Positions 41,123 through 45,661 of a stretch of 45,661 nt of DNA are shown piece after piece; the stretch's first letter is position 1; each line of letters begins with the position of its first letter. The stretch spans positions 224,097 through 269,757 of the forward strand of contig NZ_KZ984560.1 of assembly GCF_003574445.1 (NCBI RefSeq). The letters run 5' to 3'. A program made the position numbers and the translations under genes. Below the pieces are notes generated by a model, which was not told the origin of the DNA, did not search any database, and was given only the letters and a program-made list of their open reading frames with translations. Source of the stretch: Streptomyces sp. YIM 130001 (GTDB taxonomy: Bacteria; Actinomycetota; Actinomycetes; Streptomycetales; Streptomycetaceae).

Positions 41123-41680
41123 TCACCCCTGCGACCGCCCGGCCACCATCTCCAACTCCCGCGCCCCAGAGCCAACTTCAGCGGCCCCGGAAACCGGCAC
41201 CGACTCCCCCGTGAGCTCGAACCCGCACTTCGCATACGCCGCCCGCGCCCGCCCGTTCTCCTCATGCACGAACAACCGCACCCGCTCCACCCCCTCCACC
41301 GACCGCGCCCACCCCTGCGCAGCCTCGAACAACTCCGCAAGCACCCCACGCCCGCGATACTCCGGCCGCACATACACCGCCACCAACTGAGCGCTCCCGG
41401 ACGGGATCTCGTCCCCCAAGACACTCACCTCCCCCGCCTTCTCCACAAGCACCACCACGGACCCCGCCCACACCCCGTCGTCCGTCTCCGCCACGAACTG
41501 CCGCACATCCGTGCCGCTCGCAGCCCCCTCCGCCCGCGCCTGCCAGAACGAATCCGGCTGCGCCGACGCGCGCTCGTACGTCTCCAGGAACGCCACCGGC
41601 GCCGCCTCGTCACGCAGGGAAGCAAGCCGCAGCTCCCTCACCCGCTCCCACTCCTCGCCGCGTACGGCACGAACTCGCAT
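41123..41680 (-). CDS. GNAT family N-acetyltransferase
   Basis: 185 residues. A standard GNAT fold: ERVRELRLASLRDEAAPVAF at the N-terminus, acetyl-CoA loop VAVYVRPEYRGRGVLAELFE (Q/R-x-x-G-x-G/A type), and RLFVHEENGRARAAYAKCGF as motif B. Acceptor unknown; it could be a small molecule or a protein. ATG 41680 is chosen because GGAGG lies six bases upstream; ATG 41686 immediately abuts GGAGG and is less likely. It converges on the MFS gene and diverges from the ABC exporter. Confidence 0.88.
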   Translation of the reverse strand: MRVRAVRGEEWERVRELRLASLRDEAAPVAFLETYERASAQPDSFWQARAEGAASGTDVRQFVAETDDGVWAGSVVVLVEKAGEVSVLGDEIPSGSAQLVAVYVRPEYRGRGVLAELFEAAQGWARSVEGVERVRLFVHEENGRARAAYAKCGFELTGESVPVSGAAEVGSGARELEMVAGRSQG

Positions 41681-41881
41681 CACCATCCTCCGATGCTCAC
41701 CCCCACCCCACACCAGCGCAACGCAATTCCCCGGCCCCGGAAACCCGGCCCAGACCCCCGACCCCGCCCACCGAACCCTGAGACCACACCCCGCCCCTGG
41801 ATACCCCGGTACTACGCCCCCACCCCACCTCCCACCCCCAGTCCGACGATCCGCCCCCACCCCCACGCCAGCATCGAACCC

Positions 41882-42832
41882 ATGATTCGGGCTCACGGAC
41901 TGACCAAGCGATACGGCGGCAGGAACGCCAAGACCGCCGTCGACGACCTCACCTTCGACGTACACCCCGGCACCGTCACCGGCTTCCTCGGCCCCAACGG
42001 CGCCGGCAAATCGACCACCCTGCGCATGCTGCTCGGCCTGGACACCCCCACGCACGGCCGCTCCACCATCGGCGGCCGCGCCTACGCCGCACACGCCGCA
42101 CCGCTCCGCGAGGTCGGCGCCCTCCTCGAGGCCCGCTCCGTCCACCCCGGACGTACCGCGTACCACCACCTCAGGGCACTCGCCCACACCCATGCCATCC
42201 CCCGGGCCCGCGTCGACACCGTCCTCGACCTCACCGGCCTCCACGACGTCGCCGGCAAACGCGTCAAAGGCTTCTCCCTCGGCATGGGCCAGCGCCTCGG
42301 CATCGCGGCAGCCCTCCTCGGCGACCCGGACACGGTCATCCTCGACGAACCCGTCAACGGCCTCGACCCCGAGGGCGTCCTGTGGATCCGCAACCTCCTC
42401 AAGTCCCTTGCCGCGCAAGGCCGCACGGTCCTCGTCTCCTCGCACCTGATGAGCGAGATGGCCCTCACCGCCGACCACCTCGTCATCATCGGCCGCGGCC
42501 GCCTGCTCGCCGACACCACCGTCGACGCCTTCGTCCGGGCATCGGGCGCGGACACCGTACGCGTCGTCACCCCCGAGCCCACGGCCCTCGCCCAGCACCT
42601 CACCGCACCCGGCATCTCCGTCACCCCGACCGGGCCCGACACCCTCGAGATCCACGGCACGAACGGCGAACACATCGGCCGCACCGCCGCCACCCACCAC
42701 ATCCCGGTCTTCGAACTCACCCCGCAGACCACGTCGTTGGAACAGGCCTTCATGGACCTCACCCGGGACTCCGTCGAATACCAGGCAGCCGAGGCGCCCC
42801 GCACGTCCACCCCGACAGGAGCAGCCGCATGA
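41882..42832 (+). CDS. ABC-2 type exporter ATPase (drug/bacteriocin type)
   Basis: 316 residues. Walker A GPNGAGKST, Q-loop-like LLEARSVHPGRTAYHHL, signature FSLGMGQRLGIAAALL, Walker B VILDEPVNGLDPEGV and H-loop SSHLMSEM are intact. The DrrA/BcrA-type C-terminal domain follows (TLEIHGTNGEHIGRTA). It energises the membrane protein encoded by the next gene, whose start overlaps its stop by four bases. There is no ribosome site before ATG 41882. The upstream 200 bases are pyrimidine-rich and show no operator. Confidence 0.92.
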   Translation: MIRAHGLTKRYGGRNAKTAVDDLTFDVHPGTVTGFLGPNGAGKSTTLRMLLGLDTPTHGRSTIGGRAYAAHAAPLREVGALLEARSVHPGRTAYHHLRALAHTHAIPRARVDTVLDLTGLHDVAGKRVKGFSLGMGQRLGIAAALLGDPDTVILDEPVNGLDPEGVLWIRNLLKSLAAQGRTVLVSSHLMSEMALTADHLVIIGRGRLLADTTVDAFVRASGADTVRVVTPEPTALAQHLTAPGISVTPTGPDTLEIHGTNGEHIGRTAATHHIPVFELTPQTTSLEQAFMDLTRDSVEYQAAEAPRTSTPTGAAA

Positions 42833-43638
42833 CCACCACGACCCAGGCAGCACTCCCCGCCTCCAGGTCCACCCACCGCGTCACCACCGCCCGCGTCCTG
42901 CGCTCGGAATGGCACAAGCTCCGGACGCTGCGCTCCACCTGGATCACCGTCGGCTCCGCCTGTGCGACCGTCCTCGCCATCGGCATCCTGATGGGCGCCA
43001 CCTACGAGACGGGCGGCGGCGACGGCGACGTGGACACCGTCGTACTGACCCTGATCGGCAGCCAGTTCGCCCAGTTCTTCCTCGCGGTCCTGGCCGTTCT
43101 GATGATCGCCGGCGAGTACGCGACCGGTATGATCCGCGCCTCACTCAGCGCCGTCCCCCGCCGCCTGCCCGTCCTGTGGGCGAAGGCCGGCGTCTTCGCG
43201 GCCGTCTCGTTCGCGGCGATGTCGGCCACCGCCTTGCTGACCTTCGGTCTCACCCAGCCGCTGTTCTTCCAGGACACCGACCAGGCAGCGGCGTTCAGCG
43301 ACCCCGGCGTCGCACGCGCCCTCTTCGGCACCGCCGCTGCCCTCACCCTGCTCGGCCTGCTCGCCCTCGGACTCGGCGGCGTGCTCCGCTCCGTACCCGG
43401 CGCGATCGGCGCCTTCATCTGCGGAGTCCTCGTCCTCCCGGAAGTCCTCGCCATGCTCCCGTACGACGCCGTCGAAACCGCCTCGCGGTACTTCCCGCCC
43501 AAGGCCGCCGAAGCCCTCTCCAGCGCCGAGCACCTGCCGGACGCCGCCTCCCCCGGCGCGGCCCTCCTCGCCCTGACCCTCTGGGCCGCCGCCTCCCTCA
43601 CTGCCGCGGCCCTGCTCCTGCGCCACCGCGACGTCTGA
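42829..43638 (+). CDS. ABC-2 type exporter permease
   Basis: 269 residues with six hydrophobic helices. An N-terminal amphipathic part SEWHKLRTLRSTWITVG is typical of ABC-2 permeases, followed by an outer loop GGGDGDVDT and IAGEYATGMIRASLSAVPRR, a strong family marker. It forms the exporter with the preceding ATPase. AGGAG lies upstream of ATG 42829. The next operon begins 33 bases later with a sensor kinase, suggesting control by that two-component system. Confidence 0.9.
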   Translation: MTTTTQAALPASRSTHRVTTARVLRSEWHKLRTLRSTWITVGSACATVLAIGILMGATYETGGGDGDVDTVVLTLIGSQFAQFFLAVLAVLMIAGEYATGMIRASLSAVPRRLPVLWAKAGVFAAVSFAAMSATALLTFGLTQPLFFQDTDQAAAFSDPGVARALFGTAAALTLLGLLALGLGGVLRSVPGAIGAFICGVLVLPEVLAMLPYDAVETASRYFPPKAAEALSSAEHLPDAASPGAALLALTLWAAASLTAAALLLRHRDV

Positions 43639-43671
43639 TGCCCGCCCCGCCGACTGTACGAAGATGAACCC

Positions 43672-44970
43672 GTGACGGACACCGAGCGTGCGCCCAACCC
43701 CCTCACCCCCGAGCCCACTTGGGCCCCTGACGCCCCCGCCCTGACCCGTTTCGTCCAACACCGGATCAACCGCCTGCGCGCCTTCGACGGCCGCCACCCC
43801 GCCGTATGGGACCTGCTGCTCACCGCCCTGTGCGTACTGATCGCCGTCACGGACTTCGCGGGCGGCGGCTGGCGCACCATCGCCGCGAGCACCCACGCCC
43901 CCACCGCGCTCCTGCTCTGCGTCACCCTCACGTTCTGCGTCCCCCTGCTGTGGCGGCGCAGCCATCCGCTGACCGTCCTGACCGTGATGGCGGTCGCGTC
44001 GTTGGTCAACAGCTGGACCGGCGCGATCCTGCAGTACTCCCTCCTCCAGCTCCTCGTCGTCTACAACCTCGCGCTGCGACGCCCCCTCAAGCAGCTGGCC
44101 CCGGTCTTCGTCCTGCTCGCCGTCCCCCTGACCATCGGCGCCATCCGCTACCACCAGGTCAGCTGGGACCAGCAGGTCGTCCCCACCCTCTGGACAGCCG
44201 CCATGACCGCCCTCGTCGCCCTGGCCGTGAGAACCCGCCGCGACTACACCGACTCCCTCAAGGAACGCGCCCGCCAGCTGGAAGTCGAACGCGACCAGCA
44301 GGCCCAACTCGCCGCCGCGGCCGAACGCGCCCGTATCGCCCGCGAGATGCACGACATCATCGGTCACAACCTCTCGGTCATCACCGGCCTCGCCGACGGC
44401 GGCGCCTACGCGGCAGGCAAGAACCCCCAACGCGCCGTCCAGGCCCTCGATGCCATCGGCACCACCAGCCGCACCGCCCTCACCGAACTACGCCGCCTCC
44501 TCGACGTGCTCCGCGAGACCCCGCCCGACGTCGACAAGCACCCGAGAGCCCCCACCCTCGCCCCACAGCCGGGCCTCTCCGACCTCCAGTCCCTCGTGGA
44601 CCGCGTACGCGCCGCCGGCCTACCCACCCGCCTCACCGTCACCGGCGACCCCGGCACCACCCCGGCCGGCCTCCAACTCACCGTCTACCGCATCGTCCAG
44701 GAAGCCCTCACCAACACCCTCAAGCACGCCGGCCCCCAGGCCACCGCCCACGTCCGCGTCTCCTACGACAACGGCGTCACCGTCACCACCACAGACACCG
44801 GCACCACCCGCCATCCGACCCCGGAGGGCCGGGGCCTCACCGGCATGCGGGAGCGAACCGATCTCTACGACGGCACACTTGAGTCCGGCCCGCTGCCCCG
44901 GGGCGGCTGGCGCATCCACCTCCACATCCCCGAACCGACCGGACTCCCCCAGGAGGACACGGCCCCGTGA
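43672..44970 (+). CDS. NarL-type two-component sensor histidine kinase
   Basis: 432 residues. Four to six hydrophobic helices (about 45-185) with little outer loop, then a coiled coil (SLKERARQLEVERDQQAQL, 195-213) and the HisKA_3 dimerisation domain with phospho-accepting H227 in AREMHDIIGHNLSVI. The HATPase_c domain has YRIVQEALTNTLKHAG (N-box), a DTG motif and GRGLTGMRER. The short outer loops suggest it senses membrane or wall stress. GTG 43672 with weak ribosome site. Its stop overlaps the regulator start by four bases. Confidence 0.93.
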   Translation: MTDTERAPNPLTPEPTWAPDAPALTRFVQHRINRLRAFDGRHPAVWDLLLTALCVLIAVTDFAGGGWRTIAASTHAPTALLLCVTLTFCVPLLWRRSHPLTVLTVMAVASLVNSWTGAILQYSLLQLLVVYNLALRRPLKQLAPVFVLLAVPLTIGAIRYHQVSWDQQVVPTLWTAAMTALVALAVRTRRDYTDSLKERARQLEVERDQQAQLAAAAERARIAREMHDIIGHNLSVITGLADGGAYAAGKNPQRAVQALDAIGTTSRTALTELRRLLDVLRETPPDVDKHPRAPTLAPQPGLSDLQSLVDRVRAAGLPTRLTVTGDPGTTPAGLQLTVYRIVQEALTNTLKHAGPQATAHVRVSYDNGVTVTTTDTGTTRHPTPEGRGLTGMRERTDLYDGTLESGPLPRGGWRIHLHIPEPTGLPQEDTAP

Positions 44971-45638
44971 CCACCGTGCTCATCGTCGACGACCAGCCCA
45001 TGCAGCGCTTCGGCTTCCGCATGCTCCTGGAGAGCCAGGACGACCTGTCCGTGGCGGGCGAAGCATCGGGCGGCTCGGAGGCCGTACGCGAAGTCGATCG
45101 CCTCCACCCCGACATCGTCCTCATGGACATCCGGATGCCGGGCCTCGACGGCATCGAGGCCACCCGCCGCATCGTCGCCGCCGGCGCTCGCACCAGGGTC
45201 CTCATCCTCACCACGTTCGACCTCGACGAATACGCCTACGCGGGCCTCCGGGCCGGCGCCTCCGGCTTCCTCATCAAGGACGCCCAGCCGGAGGAGCTCC
45301 TCGCAGGCATCCGCGCCGTCGCCTCAGGCGACGCGGTCGTCGCCCCGAGCCTCACCCGCCGACTCCTCGACACCTACGCCGGCCACCTCCCGACCGGCCG
45401 ACCAGACGACGACACCCTCACCCCGGATCCCCGCCTCACCTCACTCACGGAACGCGAACGGGAAATCCTCACCGTCGTCGGCCAGGGCTGGACGAACCTC
45501 GAGATCGCGGCCCGCTTCCACCTCGCAGAGTCCACGGTGAAAACCCACGTCGGCCGCATCCTCGCGAAGACCGGCGCGCGCGACCGCGTCCAGGCGGTCA
45601 TCCTGGCGTACGACTGCCGCCTGGTGACCCCCAACTGA
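44967..45638 (+). CDS. NarL/LuxR-type response regulator
   Basis: 223 residues. The receiver domain has D8-D9, phospho-acceptor D54 (VLMDIRMPGLDG), T83 and K104 (FLIKDA). The C-terminal LuxR-type helix-turn-helix is LTEREREILTVVGQG, NLEIAARFHLAESTVKTHVGRIL. GTG start overlaps the kinase stop. It is complete, ending 23 bases before the window edge. It probably activates the exporter genes immediately upstream, as in other kinase/regulator/ABC-2 sets. Confidence 0.95.
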   Translation: MTTVLIVDDQPMQRFGFRMLLESQDDLSVAGEASGGSEAVREVDRLHPDIVLMDIRMPGLDGIEATRRIVAAGARTRVLILTTFDLDEYAYAGLRAGASGFLIKDAQPEELLAGIRAVASGDAVVAPSLTRRLLDTYAGHLPTGRPDDDTLTPDPRLTSLTEREREILTVVGQGWTNLEIAARFHLAESTVKTHVGRILAKTGARDRVQAVILAYDCRLVTPN

Positions 45639-45661
45639 ATCCTGAAAGCTGCCCCAGAAAT

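Overview
The window is high-GC actinobacterial DNA, almost certainly a Streptomyces chromosome. It shows strong third-position G/C bias, GTG and TTG starts, a mycothiol synthase, PhoP-type PHO boxes, a CsoR repressor, and the gene order mshD - ppk - CHAD - pstSCAB - pit - DUF47 - csoR, which I recall from the central region of Streptomyces chromosomes. It opens with 32 consecutive C residues and looks like one assembly contig. No rRNA, tRNA or CRISPR array was seen.

Layout. 1-2 kb: an ABC-F antibiotic-resistance/translation-factor gene behind a promoter flanked by two near-identical TetR-type operators, broken by one frameshift. 2-7 kb: a DUF2993 membrane protein, a secreted 5'-nucleotidase, and mycothiol synthase mshD. 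7-17 kb: a phosphate/polyphosphate island with ppk, a CHAD protein, a perfect PHO-box pair, pstS, an intercistronic hairpin, pstCAB, a two-sided terminator, then pit and its DUF47 partner on the other strand. 17-20 kb: csoR with its own operator, a LppX-like lipoprotein and several very small genes. 20-27 kb: a PAP2 phosphatase, a lytic transglycosylase/NlpC-P60 hydrolase, a MacB-type ABC pair, and a methyltransferase with a long repeat-bearing tail.

27-31 kb looks like an insertion or decay zone. It holds an orphan small gene with a palindromic operator, an SDR oxidoreductase, a heavily frameshifted DUF559/AbiEi-like relic, and a DUF1016 (PDDEXK, YhcG-like) gene disabled by a stop and an apparent deletion. 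31-38.7 kb is a tight collinear operon resembling the membrane and ATPase core of a type IV secretion system: a pilin-sized two-TM protein, a VirB8-like single-pass protein, a VirB6/TrbL-like polytopic protein, a VirB4 split into two genes, and a VirD4/TraG-like protein without a recognisable Walker A. No relaxase or integrase is present. The SLT-NlpC/P60 enzyme at 21-22 kb could be its wall-opening (VirB1-like) partner, now separated from it by the decay zone.

38.7-45.6 kb: a divergent TetR/MFS drug-efflux pair whose perfect palindromic operator overlaps the -35 of an apparently leaderless efflux gene; a GNAT acetyltransferase; an ABC-2 exporter pair; and a NarL-type two-component system that probably controls the exporter.

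The most unusual items are the T4SS-like operon with split VirB4 and degenerate coupling protein, the ABC-F promoter architecture and frameshift, the leaderless MFS promoter, the decayed nuclease genes, and a possible CTG-initiated, translationally coupled small membrane protein at 19.8 kb.
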